From positions 2,108,001-2,172,000 of the forward strand of contig NZ_JARTVY010000001.1 of assembly GCF_031450805.1 (NCBI RefSeq): a stretch of DNA of 64,000 bases. Reading direction: 5' to 3'. This DNA is from Caballeronia sp031450805 (GTDB taxonomy: Bacteria > Pseudomonadota > Gammaproteobacteria > Burkholderiales > Burkholderiaceae). Both the position numbers and the translations under genes were made by a program. The notes beneath the pieces were generated by a model. The model had not been told where the DNA came from. It worked only from the letters and a program-made list of their open reading frames with translations, and ran no database searches. Of this stretch, positions 1 through 9,714 are shown in pieces; the first letter of the stretch is position 1; every line of letters begins with the position of its first letter.

Positions 1-3000
1 CGCCTGATACTGGCGTCCTTCGTACCAGAACGCGCGCGCCCATTCGACCGGCGCCTTCCAGCCCCACGTGAAGAAGGAGTACCATGGCACTTCGCGCACG
101 CGTCCGCGAAGCGCGAGCACGGACACGTAGACGTTCGGCCCCCAGGCCTCCTGCACCTTGAAGTCGATGGTCGGGTCTTTGCCGTTCAGTTCGACGACCC
201 GCGTCTCCACGATCCCTTCGCGCTCCACCGCGACGAGCGCCGTCGCCGCGCGGAACGGCATGCGCACCTGAAAGCGCGCGGTTTCGCCCGGCTCGTAGCT
301 GGTCTTCTCCGGCAACACGTCGATGCGGTCCGTGTTCTCGCCGCCGAACCACAGTTCGTCCTCGCGCGTGACCCAGACCGACGTGCTCGCGTTGGCTTCG
401 CGGCCGTCGCCGTCTTTCGCAACGGCGATCAGATCGACGTTGCCGGCCTGTTTCAGTTTCGCGTCGCAGGAGAGCAGGCCGTGATCGTCGCTCTTGCCGC
501 TGCAGAGCGTGCCGAGGTTGCTCGTCTCGCTGTGGTTGTCGTAAGCGTAGAAGCCGCCGACCATGCGCTTGCGCGAACTCGACATCACGCGCGCAACGCC
601 CCTGATTTCGATCGATACCCCCGCGCGCGGCTTGCCTTGCAGGTCGAGTGCGAGCGCCTGGACCGGCACCGTATCGCCGACCGATACCCAATGCCCGGCC
701 TTCACGCCGACGGCGACAGCGGCGGGCCAGAGCGTCGCGTCGCCGCTGATCGTCTGAACCTCGCCGTTCGGGTCGGCGAAGGTGGCTTCGAGCGCGAGAC
801 GCTTCGGCGAATCGACGGCGGGCAGCGGCATCACGGTGAGCTTGCCCGCGCCATCGCGATCGAGCGTCACGCGCACCTTGTCGGCGACGAGCTTCGTCGT
901 CGAATCGCCTGCCTGATCTTCGCCGCCATCGCCTTCCTGATCCTCGGCGGGCGCGCTTGCGCCATCGTCCACCGGCTTGCGATACGGCGAGAAGCCGAAC
1001 CCTTCGAATTGCGAAGCGAACGGCGGATACGTATCGCGCACGAGCGCCGATACGTGCACCGGCAGATTCGACGCCGGCCCGCCCTGTACGTATTCGACGC
1101 GCACGGAAACCGGCGCTTCCTTCGCGGCGACGAGTCCGGGCGAATTGTTGTCGCCGGCCGAAATCGAGCCCTTGAACACCGGCAGCCGGAACTCTTCGAC
1201 GCGGAAGCTGCCCGTTTCATACGACTGACCGACCGGGCCGCCGTCGTCGTCTGCGTTGCTGGCGCTGGAGGTGCCGTCATCGAGCGATACGCTGTACTCG
1301 CCGAGCTTCGCCGCTGCGGGCACAGTAAAAGCAGAGTCGGCGCTGTGGTCCGCGGCCCACGCGAGCGGCAGATGCCACGATTGTCCGCTGCCGATATGGC
1401 GGATGGTCACGCGCGTCGGATACTTCTTCGCGAATGCAAAGCCGCCGAGCGTCTCGACGCGCAGCAGGTGCTTCATCGACACTGTTTCGCCCGCGCGCAG
1501 CAGCGTGCGGTCGAAAATGGTGTGGGCGCGCTCGGTGCGCGTCGCGCTCATGTCCGTCGGCACATTGAAACGCCACGATTCGATGCCGCGATTCCAGTCC
1601 GATTGCACGAAAGCCATGTCGGGACCGGTGACGGGATCGTTCACGCGTGCGGATACGAAGAAGCCGTCGTAGGAGAAGCTCGCGTCATTGCACTTGCGCG
1701 CGGCCGCGAGCGGCTTGCCGATTCTCGCGATGCCCTGGGCATCGGTGGTGGCGGTGGCGATCTGATCGCCGTTGCAGTCGGTCACGCGCACTTGCGCGTT
1801 CGCCACAGGCTTGCCCTTGTCGAGCGTCGTCACCCAGACGACGCTGTTCTCACGCCCTTGCTTGAAATGCACGCCAAGGTTCGTGACGAGCACCGAGGTG
1901 CGGACGTACATCGCCTGTTGCTTGCTGAGGAGCGATGCGCCGAGCGTCGGCGACGCCAGTTCCACCACGTAGAACCCGGGCTTCGCGAACGGAATGCCGA
2001 CGACTTCGAACGGCCGCAGCGCCTTCGGATCGGCGGCGGGCAGCGTCAGCGTTTCGACGCCCGCGCGTTGGGTCAGAAGCGAGAGCGAGCGAATGTCGAT
2101 GGCCGGATCCTTGCTGACGGAGCCATCCTGATTGCGCACGATGACCGGCGCAATGCCGTTGCGCAGCGCCTCCGGCATGCGCGCCTCGACGCCCGAGCGC
2201 GACATCGTCATGCCGTTGAATTCGTCGACCCTGCGCATCCATCGGCGAATGTCGCTATCGGCGTCCAGCCTCAGTTTCGCGATCTTCGACGTACCCGCAT
2301 TCAGCCCCTGCACGTGCAGATCCGCTTCGACGTGACGCAGCGTGACCGGCAGCATCGCGGGCATGTCCGGTTCGGCGAACCGTTCGATGATGCCGAACGC
2401 ACCCGACGAGAACTTGGCGAGCGGCGGCATCCCGGCGGTGGCCGTCTTCAGCGGGAAGAAGTCCGCATTGGCGAGCGCACGTCCGCTCACATCTTTCAGG
2501 TTCGACGGCGCTTCGATCGTCAGCGTCGCGCGTTCGGGCAGCGGCGCGGCGAATTCGACGGTAGTTACTTCGGCATCCTTGTCGTCCGGATTGGAGTACG
2601 GCGCGGCGGCGCCTTTCGGCCCGCGCAACACGAATTTCGCGGCGTCCGCGCGGCTGATCGGCGCGGTGAACGTGAGCCGCAGCGGACTCAGTGGCGTGCA
2701 GGGCGCGTTCGCGTTCTCGCGCTCGCACGTGAAGGCGGCCTTGAACGGTTCGCGCACTCTGTAGTCGAAGCGCTCCTCGACGTCGTTCGGGAGGCCGCTC
2801 GGGCCAGTGACGCCTTGCCCGAAAACGAGCTGCATCTTCGACGCCGACGGCAATCTCTGCTGACACGCGAGCGTCAGCACGCGGTCGCTTTCCTTCTGAT
2901 AGCCGAAGTGTTCGAGGAGTGCTTTGCGCGTCGCGTCATCGGACATGCGCACAGGGATGCGGTTGCCGAGCGCGCTCGATTCGCACCAGACGTGATCGAG

Positions 3001-3504
3001 CACGGACGCTTGCGTGGCCGGCCCGTTCAGGCGCAACACGAAGACCTGATCTTCTTCGATATCGCCGTAATTCGGCTGGATGCGCGTGACGAAAGGCCCG
3101 CCGGTCTGGAACGTGAAGTGACTCGGGCGCGCGAGCGCGTTGCCCGCGGCGGACTTGATGCCCGCCTTGAGATCGACCGCGCAGCGCACGCCGGGCGGAA
3201 GATCGCTGTTGAAGTCGAAGGCCCACGTCTTCTCGTCGATCCAGCGCGCGCTGCCGGCCGTGGCCGCAGCCGGCGCGCCGTCACACGCGAGTTTCCCCGG
3301 TGGCGCGGCAGCGGGGCTGCCGAACGCGGTCATTGCTTCGTCGAACTTGACAACGACCTGCCTCACCTGGGCGACCTTGCCTTGCGGCGACACGCTGACG
3401 GCGCGCGCGGCATCGGCCCGATGGTTCGTCACGCTGAAGGTCAGCGCGGCGAGTACGGTGGTTGCGGCCAGGATCCATTTTTGTTTGCTGATAACGCGGC
3501 TCAT
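1..3504 (-). CDS. Alpha-2-macroglobulin family protein, C-terminus beyond window
   Basis: This gene encodes the first 1168 residues of a very large secreted or periplasmic protein of the bacterial alpha-2-macroglobulin family; the frame is still open at the window edge. A Sec-type signal sits at residues 1-32 (hydrophobic WILAATTVLAALTF, then an Ala-rich cleavage site) with no lipobox cysteine, so the product looks soluble rather than lipid-anchored. MG-type beta-sandwich segments follow, including an MG2-like stretch with GEYSVSLDDG and the FRVEEFRLPVFKG motif. An acidic low-complexity linker of Asp, Glu and Gly follows that motif. Family members trap proteases and are thought to protect the envelope, often beside penicillin-binding protein 1C, which would lie outside this window. 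Whether a thioester motif is present cannot be seen. A long open frame on the opposite strand here is an antisense artefact of high GC. Confidence 0.85.
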   Translation of the reverse strand, partial: MSRVISKQKWILAATTVLAALTFSVTNHRADAARAVSVSPQGKVAQVRQVVVKFDEAMTAFGSPAAAPPGKLACDGAPAAATAGSARWIDEKTWAFDFNSDLPPGVRCAVDLKAGIKSAAGNALARPSHFTFQTGGPFVTRIQPNYGDIEEDQVFVLRLNGPATQASVLDHVWCESSALGNRIPVRMSDDATRKALLEHFGYQKESDRVLTLACQQRLPSASKMQLVFGQGVTGPSGLPNDVEERFDYRVREPFKAAFTCERENANAPCTPLSPLRLTFTAPISRADAAKFVLRGPKGAAAPYSNPDDKDAEVTTVEFAAPLPERATLTIEAPSNLKDVSGRALANADFFPLKTATAGMPPLAKFSSGAFGIIERFAEPDMPAMLPVTLRHVEADLHVQGLNAGTSKIAKLRLDADSDIRRWMRRVDEFNGMTMSRSGVEARMPEALRNGIAPVIVRNQDGSVSKDPAIDIRSLSLLTQRAGVETLTLPAADPKALRPFEVVGIPFAKPGFYVVELASPTLGASLLSKQQAMYVRTSVLVTNLGVHFKQGRENSVVWVTTLDKGKPVANAQVRVTDCNGDQIATATTDAQGIARIGKPLAAARKCNDASFSYDGFFVSARVNDPVTGPDMAFVQSDWNRGIESWRFNVPTDMSATRTERAHTIFDRTLLRAGETVSMKHLLRVETLGGFAFAKKYPTRVTIRHIGSGQSWHLPLAWAADHSADSAFTVPAAAKLGEYSVSLDDGTSSASNADDDGGPVGQSYETGSFRVEEFRLPVFKGSISAGDNNSPGLVAAKEAPVSVRVEYVQGGPASNLPVHVSALVRDTYPPFASQFEGFGFSPYRKPVDDGASAPAEDQEGDGGEDQAGDSTTKLVADKVRVTLDRDGAGKLTVMPLPAVDSPKRLALEATFADPNGEVQTISGDATLWPAAVAVGVKAGHWVSVGDTVPVQALALDLQGKPRAGVSIEIRGVARVMSSSRKRMVGGFYAYDNHSETSNLGTLCSGKSDDHGLLSCDAKLKQAGNVDLIAVAKDGDGREANASTSVWVTREDELWFGGENTDRIDVLPEKTSYEPGETARFQVRMPFRAATALVAVEREGIVETRVVELNGKDPTIDFKVQEAWGPNVYVSVLALRGRVREVPWYSFFTWGWKAPVEWARAFWYEGRQYQA

Positions 3505-3600
3505 CCACTCGCTCCGAGTGTTCCTCGACGCGCGATTTTACTGGAGGCCTACGCCGTTCTTTCCGTCCGGGTGCAAGCGTTGACGCTTTACGACGATTTC

Positions 3601-5001
3601 CTAACGCAGGTCGACGGTGCCGATATGCCGGGCGCTCACGCGCCGCCAATAAACGAAGAGGCCGACGCCCGCCACGCCGAGACTCAGCGAATTGGCGATC
3701 CAGAAGCCGCGCGCGCCTTGCAGCGAAGCGGGAATCGCGCCGCCGACGTCGAAGCCGAGCAGATAGCCGCCGCCGAGCCCGATGCCCCACAGCGCGATCG
3801 CATAGATGACGGTGGGCACGATCGTCACCTTGTACGCGCGCAAGATGAACGCGGTGGTGATCTGCAGCGCGTCGCACAGGTGATAGAAGAAGATGATGAG
3901 CACGAGCGGCATCGCCGCGGCGATCACGTTCGGATCGGGCGTGTAGGCGGCGATCACGTGCGGGCGGGCGGCAATCAGCACCACGCCATAGACGAGCGCC
4001 AGCACGCAGGCCATCGCGATGCCGTGACGCGAGATCGACGCGGCATCGTCGAAGCGCTGTGCGCCGAGCGCCTGCGAAACGAGTGTGGACGATGCAATGC
4101 CGATCGCGAGCGGCGTCATGTACAGCACCGCGCCGAGGTTGCCCGCGATCTGATGGCCGGCGAGCGTCGTCGTGCCGAAACGCGAGATGAAAAGCGCCAT
4201 GAACGTGTACGACGTCACTTCGATCAGGTACGAGAGGCCCATCGGAATGCCGAGCCGCAAGAGCGCGACCTGACGTCGCAACACGGGCCACGTGAAGCGC
4301 GAAAAGATGCCGAAGGGGCGGAAGAACTCGAACTTCAGCAGCACCGTCATGCCGACGACCGCCAGCACCCAGTTGATGAGCGTGCTCGCGAGCGCGCAGC
4401 CCGGACCGCCGAGCGCCGGCACGCCGAAGCCGCCGAAGATGAACCAGGTGTTGAGCGGGAACTTGAGCACGAGTCCGCCGACCTGCAGGAACATCACGAG
4501 CCGCGGCTTGCCGACCGCGTTCGTCAGCGAGCTATAGACGCGAAACGCGAGGCTCGCGGGCAGGCCGAACGACAGGATGCGCAGGTAGTCGACCGTGCGG
4601 TCGTGCAACGCGGGCGGCGCTTTGGCGAGACTCAGGAGCGGCTCGGGAAAATAGAGCAGCACGAAGCCGATGACCGTCAGCGCTGCGGCGAGCCACAGCG
4701 CCTGGCGCGTCTCCTCGCCGATCTCGCTTTCGCGGCCCGCGCCGAAAAGTTGCCCGGCAATCGGCTGCAGTGCGACGAGGATGCCCGTCAGCCCGATGTA
4801 GACGGAGATATAGACCGATGAGCCGAGGCCGAGCGCGGCGAGATCGGTGGCGGAAAAGCGGCCGACCATCGCGGTATCGATGACGCCGAACGCGATCACC
4901 GCGAGCTGGCCGATCAGCACGGGCCACGCGAGCGATGCGATCTTGCGCACATCGCGCCACATGCCGGTCGTGCCGGGTTGAACGGGTGATGTCGAGGTCA
5001 T
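3601..5001 (-). CDS. MATE family efflux transporter
   Basis: This is a 466-residue inner-membrane protein with about twelve hydrophobic segments arranged as two similar halves, typical of the NorM/DinF multidrug and toxic compound extrusion family. These carriers expel cationic drugs or metabolites in exchange for Na+ or H+. Family-like stretches include SLAWPVLIGQLAVIAFGVID near the N-terminus, with its conserved asparagine/aspartate-type helix start, and ALGLGSSVYISVYIGLTGIL. The start was placed at the ATG preceded by AAAAAGGAC, a good ribosome site. The open frame extends upstream, but that part overlaps the glycosyltransferase gene in another frame. Only 7 bp separate it from the upstream glycosyltransferase gene, so the two are probably co-transcribed. 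The substrate is not predictable. Confidence 0.88.
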   Translation of the reverse strand: MTSTSPVQPGTTGMWRDVRKIASLAWPVLIGQLAVIAFGVIDTAMVGRFSATDLAALGLGSSVYISVYIGLTGILVALQPIAGQLFGAGRESEIGEETRQALWLAAALTVIGFVLLYFPEPLLSLAKAPPALHDRTVDYLRILSFGLPASLAFRVYSSLTNAVGKPRLVMFLQVGGLVLKFPLNTWFIFGGFGVPALGGPGCALASTLINWVLAVVGMTVLLKFEFFRPFGIFSRFTWPVLRRQVALLRLGIPMGLSYLIEVTSYTFMALFISRFGTTTLAGHQIAGNLGAVLYMTPLAIGIASSTLVSQALGAQRFDDAASISRHGIAMACVLALVYGVVLIAARPHVIAAYTPDPNVIAAAMPLVLIIFFYHLCDALQITTAFILRAYKVTIVPTVIYAIALWGIGLGGGYLLGFDVGGAIPASLQGARGFWIANSLSLGVAGVGLFVYWRRVSARHIGTVDLR

Positions 5002-5008
5002 GTCCTTT

Positions 5009-6772
5009 TTATTGCGGCCGGCGCAGGCTGCGCTTGCGCACGGGTTTTTTCGGCGGCGGAACGGGGCGCTCGATGCGTACATACAGCCGGAAGCGCTCGT
5101 CGCGATCGGCGACGCGCCGGCCTTCCCAGACGAGCTTCCATTCGAACGTCGACATCGACGACGGATCGCCGAAGTCCGAGCGATCCTGACGCAGGATGAC
5201 GTCGCAGTCTTCGTCGAACGCAAACTGCATGCCGCCGAAATAGGCGAACGTCGCGATCTGCGCGTCGCCCAGGCGCGCGGGCGAGATGCAGGTGTAGTCG
5301 GCCGGAAGATGCGAGGCGATCTGCTCCGCGACATCGCGATACGTGCGGCTATAGTTGACCACCGGCAGCCATAAGGTCATGAGCAGCACCCACATGAGCG
5401 TGGTGCCTGCGCTCGACAATACGACGCTGCGCCACAGTACCTTCGGATGACGCGTGAGCCGCCAGCGCGCGAGCACGAACCAGCAGACCGTCACGGCGAC
5501 CGCGCAGACGAACGAGATCAGCTTGAACTCGGGATGAAAGCCCGGCGCGAGGCGCGCGAGGTTGCGGGCCATCGGCGCGGGAAAGCCGAACATGCCGGCC
5601 GTCCACACGAGCCAGACCAGCGTGCCGATGATCGTGAAGCTCAACATCGCGAACCAGTCGATCGCGTTGATCGCGCCGCGCTTGAGCGTGGGCAGCGCGA
5701 AGGTCGCGAGCACCGAAAGCGGCGGCAGCAGCAACATGAAGAGCCGGTTCGTTTCGTGTGCCTGCAGCACGACCAGCACGAGCAGTGGCCCGATGACCGA
5801 CAGCGGCACGGCGACGTGCGGCGAGCGGCGCATGCCGCCCCAGCTCACGAACGCCCAGATCGCGAGCGGCCACGCGGGCCACGTGAAGAGCGGGAGGTTC
5901 TTCATCGCGTAGCCGAACTCGAGCGCCGGCGGCGCGGTGAACGTGTGGAAGCTGTTGCGCCACCATTGGCGCAGCCACCATTCGCCGTCGTCGGGGAAAA
6001 AGTGCAGCGTCGGCAGCACCCAGGCGGCGATCAGCACGACTGCGACCGGCAAGCCGAAGATCAGCAGCGGCGCGGCCCGCACCTGACGCACGATGACCGT
6101 CATCGCGAGCGTGCAAAGCAAGAGCGCGAACACGAGCACGGGCGAGCTCGACAACCCGACGACGCCGATCGCCGCACCCCACACGAGCGCGCCGTGGATC
6201 GGCTTGTCGAGGCTGCGCACGAGGCCGTAGATGAGCATCGCGGTGCCGGCGAACTGCGCGACTTGCGGCGTGGTTTCGTGACCGCGCTCCGCGAGGCCGA
6301 AGCAGGCGAGCAGAATGAGCAGTGCGCCATCTGCGAGCGTGCGGCCGTAGTCGCGCGGTTCCGGCTCGCCGCCGAATGCATATTTGAAGGGCTGCGCTTC
6401 GTCACGCCGGCCGAGCAGATACGCCGAATACCAGACGAACGCGCAAGCGAGACAGAACAGCAAGCCGGTGATCACGCGCGATGCGTTGCTCGCATCGACC
6501 CACGGACTCAGCACGCGTATGAACGACGCGCCGAGCCAGTACATCAGCGGTCCGTCGCCGGTGGCGGCCTTGCCGAGCAGGTTCGGCAGAAGCCAGTCGC
6601 GGGCGTCGCCGTTGGCCATCGTCCACATGACGCCGAAGCCCGCCGCGTCTTCGTTCTTCCAGGGATCGCGGCCGAACAGGCCGAACGACGCATAGGTGAT
6701 GCAGATGGCGAGCAGCAGCCAGCGCGGCAGGGCGCTGGTAGCGGAGGCGGTCAGACGAACGACAGATCGCAT
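5009..6772 (-). CDS. GT-C type membrane glycosyltransferase (family 39/83-like)
   Basis: This gene encodes a polytopic membrane protein of about 587 residues resembling ArnT/PMT-type glycosyltransferases, which transfer sugars from polyprenyl-phosphate donors on the periplasmic face. The first transmembrane helix (LPRWLLLAICITYASFGLF) is followed by an acidic loop, DPWKNEDAAGFG, the usual place of the catalytic acidic residues in GT-C enzymes. Then comes GDGPLMYWLGASFIRV, and roughly ten more hydrophobic helices follow. The C-terminal 100 residues are soluble and end in a basic tail. The start is uncertain: ATG 6772 gives the family-like N-terminus, while ATG 6835 is also in frame but overlaps a TACAAT box that could be the promoter -10 element. 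The acceptor is unknown; lipid A or another envelope glycan is plausible. Confidence 0.75.
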   Translation of the reverse strand: MRSVVRLTASATSALPRWLLLAICITYASFGLFGRDPWKNEDAAGFGVMWTMANGDARDWLLPNLLGKAATGDGPLMYWLGASFIRVLSPWVDASNASRVITGLLFCLACAFVWYSAYLLGRRDEAQPFKYAFGGEPEPRDYGRTLADGALLILLACFGLAERGHETTPQVAQFAGTAMLIYGLVRSLDKPIHGALVWGAAIGVVGLSSSPVLVFALLLCTLAMTVIVRQVRAAPLLIFGLPVAVVLIAAWVLPTLHFFPDDGEWWLRQWWRNSFHTFTAPPALEFGYAMKNLPLFTWPAWPLAIWAFVSWGGMRRSPHVAVPLSVIGPLLVLVVLQAHETNRLFMLLLPPLSVLATFALPTLKRGAINAIDWFAMLSFTIIGTLVWLVWTAGMFGFPAPMARNLARLAPGFHPEFKLISFVCAVAVTVCWFVLARWRLTRHPKVLWRSVVLSSAGTTLMWVLLMTLWLPVVNYSRTYRDVAEQIASHLPADYTCISPARLGDAQIATFAYFGGMQFAFDEDCDVILRQDRSDFGDPSSMSTFEWKLVWEGRRVADRDERFRLYVRIERPVPPPKKPVRKRSLRRPQ

Positions 6773-6927
6773 GCGAGAAGGCTTGATGGAGAGACGGGCC
6801 TGGAAGATGCGCCGCGGGGCCGGAGCATCCGGCATTGTAGTCGTGTCGCGGGTCCTGGCGGCACTGCGAAACTTCGCGCCACGCATCGCGATGCAGGCCG
6901 CGCCGATGTTTAAAACCGCGAGCCGAC

Positions 6928-6954
6928 AAAAAAGGGCAGCCGAAGCTGCCCTTT
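6928..6954 (-). terminator. Intrinsic terminator of rpmE2
   Basis: A 10-bp perfect stem (AAAGGGCAGC with its complement) is closed by a TTCG loop on the minus strand and followed there by a run of T. It lies 24 bp past the rpmE2 stop codon and insulates the glycosyltransferase-MATE pair downstream. Confidence 0.9.
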
Positions 6955-6977
6955 CTTGCTGAAACCCGAAGCCCGAC

Positions 6978-7232
6978 TTACTTCTTGGTGGAGAAGCGCG
7001 CGAACTTGTTGTTGAACTTCTCGACGCGGCCGGCCGTGTCCATGATCTTCTGCTGGCCGGTGTAGAACGGATGCGATTCCGACGACACTTCGATCTTCGC
7101 GAGCGGGTAGGTCTTGCCGTTGAATTCGGCGGTTTCGCGCGTCTGGATGGTCGAGCGGGTCACGAAACGGAAGTCGTTCGACATGTCGACGAACAGGACT
7201 TCGCGGTAATCCGGGTGAATGCCTTCTTTCAT
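6978..7232 (-). CDS. rpmE2: 50S ribosomal protein L31, type B
   Basis: This gene encodes an 84-residue L31 protein of the type B (C-minus) class. L31 sits at the subunit interface of the ribosome. The sequence starts MKEGIHPDYREVLFVDMSND and continues with SHPFYTGQQKIMDTAGRVEK, both typical of the family. The zinc-binding cysteines of the classical type A protein are absent, so this form does not need zinc. In many bacteria the type B paralogue replaces type A under zinc limitation; whether a type A copy exists elsewhere cannot be judged here. The start was set at the ATG behind AGGAAAG; the frame stays open for 13 codons upstream but without a ribosome site. A strong terminator follows, so it is probably monocistronic. 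Confidence 0.95.
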   Translation of the reverse strand: MKEGIHPDYREVLFVDMSNDFRFVTRSTIQTRETAEFNGKTYPLAKIEVSSESHPFYTGQQKIMDTAGRVEKFNNKFARFSTKK

Positions 7233-7358
7233 GGTCTTTCCTGATATCTGGCGGTAGCCAACCCGCCGCACCGTTTCATGGCGCCCTTAGCGAGTCACTT
7301 GCCTGGGTCGAAAAACGGCGATTATGCCAGAAAATCAGCCGCTCGACACCTTTTCCCG

Positions 7359-8195
7359 TCACGCGTGCGAGCCGGCCAGCGCGCCGACGCCGGCGGGATC
7401 CTGCCGGTAGTACCGCGCGAGCAGCCGGTACAGTTCCGGGTATTCGGCCTCGAATGCGCCTGGCGTGACGAACAGCGCCTCGCTGCACACGGCGAAGAAC
7501 TCCGACGGATGATCCGCTGCATAAGGGTCGATCAGCGATTCGCGCTCGAAGCGGCGAAAGCGCGATTGCGGCACGGCATCGACGCCGGCGCAGAACTGGT
7601 CGTAGGCGTTGTCGAAGATATCGGACCAGGCGGCGTTATCGAGCGGCGCATGCCAGCGGCGAAAGAGCGGAGGATGCCCGTCGGCTTCGCCGTTCACCAT
7701 GTCGATCTTGTGCGCGAACTCGTGGATGACGACGTTGTACGCGTCCGAGGCATCGGCCATCTGCGTGTCTTCCCACGACAGCACGACCGGCCCGCCTTCC
7801 CATGCCTCACCGCTCGCGTCGTGCTCGATCTCGTGAACGACGCCGGCCTCGTCCTCCACCGTCTTTCTAATGACGAACTCGCCGGGATAGACGATCACGC
7901 CGACCCAGCCGCCATAGAGGTCGAGGTCAAGGTTGAGCACCGGCAGGCAGGCTTGCGCGGCGATCGAGACGATCATCTCGTCGGTCAGTTCGAGCCCGTG
8001 CGCGGTCGAGAACTCCTTTTGCGCGATGAACAGGCTCGTCGTCTCGCGCAGGCGCTCGCGGTCGGTCGCGATGAGGTGGCGATAGAACGGGAAGGCATCG
8101 AGCGTGCGCTGCCAGAGGGCATCGTCGATTGCATACTTGCGCAGCGCGCGCTCGCGGCGTTGCGCGCCGAACCAGCGGGTGAAGAGGTTGGCCAT
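7359..8195 (-). CDS. mtfA: MtfA-like zinc peptidase (M90 family)
   Basis: This 278-residue cytosolic protein belongs to the M90 family of zinc-dependent peptidases, named for E. coli MtfA. MtfA binds the glucose repressor Mlc and thereby relieves repression of the glucose phosphotransferase system. The HExxH zinc motif is visible as HEFAH at residues 158-162 (context YNVVIHEFAHKIDM), and the more C-terminal ERESLIDPYA-FFAVCSEALF region matches the part that completes the active site. The length fits the family. The start at MANLFTRWFG was chosen because upstream codons are not family-like. It lies between rho, which ends in its own terminator, and rpmE2, so it probably has its own promoter. 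Whether its regulatory partner here is Mlc is unknown. Confidence 0.87.
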   Translation of the reverse strand: MANLFTRWFGAQRRERALRKYAIDDALWQRTLDAFPFYRHLIATDRERLRETTSLFIAQKEFSTAHGLELTDEMIVSIAAQACLPVLNLDLDLYGGWVGVIVYPGEFVIRKTVEDEAGVVHEIEHDASGEAWEGGPVVLSWEDTQMADASDAYNVVIHEFAHKIDMVNGEADGHPPLFRRWHAPLDNAAWSDIFDNAYDQFCAGVDAVPQSRFRRFERESLIDPYAADHPSEFFAVCSEALFVTPGAFEAEYPELYRLLARYYRQDPAGVGALAGSHA

Positions 8196-8245
8196 GCGTG
8201 GTATCGGAAGGCTCGGACAATGCGGATTGTACGCAAGGCGCCCAT

Positions 8246-8274
8246 GAAAAAACCGCCTGACGATGCAGGCGGTT
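8246..8274 (-). terminator. Intrinsic terminator of rho
   Basis: A 9-bp stem (AACCGCCTG with its complement) around a 6-base loop is followed on the minus strand by TTTTTTC. It begins 23 bp past the rho stop codon. Confidence 0.9.
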
Positions 8275-8296
8275 CTTTTATACGTCACGCGGAAGA

Positions 8297-9562
8297 TCAG
8301 CTTCCGCCGCGGCGCATCATGTCGAAGAACTCCGAGTTGCTCTTTGTCTGACGGATCTTGTCGAGCAGGAATTCCATGGCTTCGACTTCGTCCATGTCGT
8401 GAATGAATTTGCGCAATACCCAGACCTTTTGCAGTAGGTCCGGCTTGATGAGCAGTTCTTCGCGGCGCGTGCCCGACTTGTTCAGATTGATCGACGGATA
8501 AACGCGCTTTTCGGCGAGGCGGCGTTCGAGGTGCACTTCCATGTTGCCGGTGCCCTTGAACTCTTCGTAGATCACGTCGTCCATGCGGCTGCCCGTTTCG
8601 ATCAGCGCCGTGCCGATGATGGTCAGCGAACCGCCTTCCTCGATGTTGCGCGCGGCTCCGAAGAAGCGCTTCGGACGCTGCAGCGCGTTTGCATCGACAC
8701 CGCCCGTCAGCACCTTGCCCGACGCCGGCACCACCGTGTTGTACGCACGCGCGAGACGGGTGATGGAGTCGAGGAGAATCACGACGTCGTGCTTCATTTC
8801 GACGAGACGCTTGGCCTTCTCGATGACCATTTCGGCCACTTGCACGTGACGCGCGGCGGGTTCGTCGAACGTCGATGCGATGACTTCGCCGCGCACCGAA
8901 CGCTGCATTTCCGTCACTTCTTCAGGACGTTCGTCGATGAGCAGCACGAACAGAATGACATCCGGATGATTCGCCTTCACCGCATGCGCGATGTGCTGCA
9001 GCATCACGGTCTTGCCCGACTTCGGCGACGCCACCAGCAGGCCGCGCTGGCCCTTGCCGATGGGAGAAATCATGTCGATGATGCGGCCGGTGACATTCTC
9101 TTCGCCGCGCATTTCGCGTTCGAGCGGCAGCGGCTTGTTCGGATGCAGCGGCGTGAGGTTCTCGAACATGATCTTGTGTTTCGAGGCCTCGGGCGGCTGC
9201 CCGTTGACTTTGTCGACCTTGACGAGCGCGAAATAGCGTTCGCCGTCCTTCGGCGTGCGCACCTCACCTTCGATCGTGTCGCCGGTATGCAGATTGAAGC
9301 GGCGAATCTGCGACGGGCTGATATAAATATCGTCCGTACTCGCGAGATAGGAAGTCTCGGGCGAGCGCAGGAAACCGAAGCCGTCCGGCAGCACTTCGAG
9401 CGTGCCGTCGCCGAAAATCGTGTCGCCAGCCTTGGCGCGCTTTTTAAGAATCGCGAACATCAATTCCTGCTTGCGCAGGCGGTTCGCATTTTCGATCTCG
9501 AGGCCATTGGCCATCTCGATCAGTGCAGACACGTGCTGAGACTTGAGCTCGGATAAATGCAT
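8297..9562 (-). CDS. rho: Transcription termination factor Rho
   Basis: This 421-residue hexameric RNA helicase terminates transcription at rut sites. The N-terminal part (residues 1-45) is the Rho-N helical domain, followed by the RNA-binding OB fold (LEVLPDGFGFLRS, residues 56-67). The ATPase core has the Walker A motif ASPKSGKT at 178-185 and the Walker B segment VVILLDSITRLARA. The Q-loop/R-loop region (residues near VLTGGVDANALQRPKRFFGAARN) is intact. Length and sequence match the essential proteobacterial protein with no insertion. The leader of about 240 bp toward trxA contains short AT-rich dyads (for example ACTTCTTGAAGT at 9640-9651). rho is autoregulated by attenuation in other bacteria, so this leader may serve that purpose, but that is inference. 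Confidence 0.98.
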   Translation of the reverse strand: MHLSELKSQHVSALIEMANGLEIENANRLRKQELMFAILKKRAKAGDTIFGDGTLEVLPDGFGFLRSPETSYLASTDDIYISPSQIRRFNLHTGDTIEGEVRTPKDGERYFALVKVDKVNGQPPEASKHKIMFENLTPLHPNKPLPLEREMRGEENVTGRIIDMISPIGKGQRGLLVASPKSGKTVMLQHIAHAVKANHPDVILFVLLIDERPEEVTEMQRSVRGEVIASTFDEPAARHVQVAEMVIEKAKRLVEMKHDVVILLDSITRLARAYNTVVPASGKVLTGGVDANALQRPKRFFGAARNIEEGGSLTIIGTALIETGSRMDDVIYEEFKGTGNMEVHLERRLAEKRVYPSINLNKSGTRREELLIKPDLLQKVWVLRKFIHDMDEVEAMEFLLDKIRQTKSNSEFFDMMRRGGS

Positions 9563-9714
9563 ACGGATTTCCCGCCAGGGAGAAGAGGTGCGACAGAAAG
9601 ATGGGAGAAGAGGTGAGCGGAACCGCTCTAGGACTTAATACTTCTTGAAGTCTTGTAATTCTAGCATAGCACACGCCGTGCGGGCCTCGGATAGGCCGGG
9701 GGCGGGGCTTTTCA

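Noticed and set aside
481..4821. A 1446-codon plus-strand open frame
   Set aside because: It is antisense to the alpha-2-macroglobulin and MATE genes, which have clear family motifs. Its translation is an Arg/Ala/Asp/His-rich low-complexity product typical of GC-rich shadow frames.
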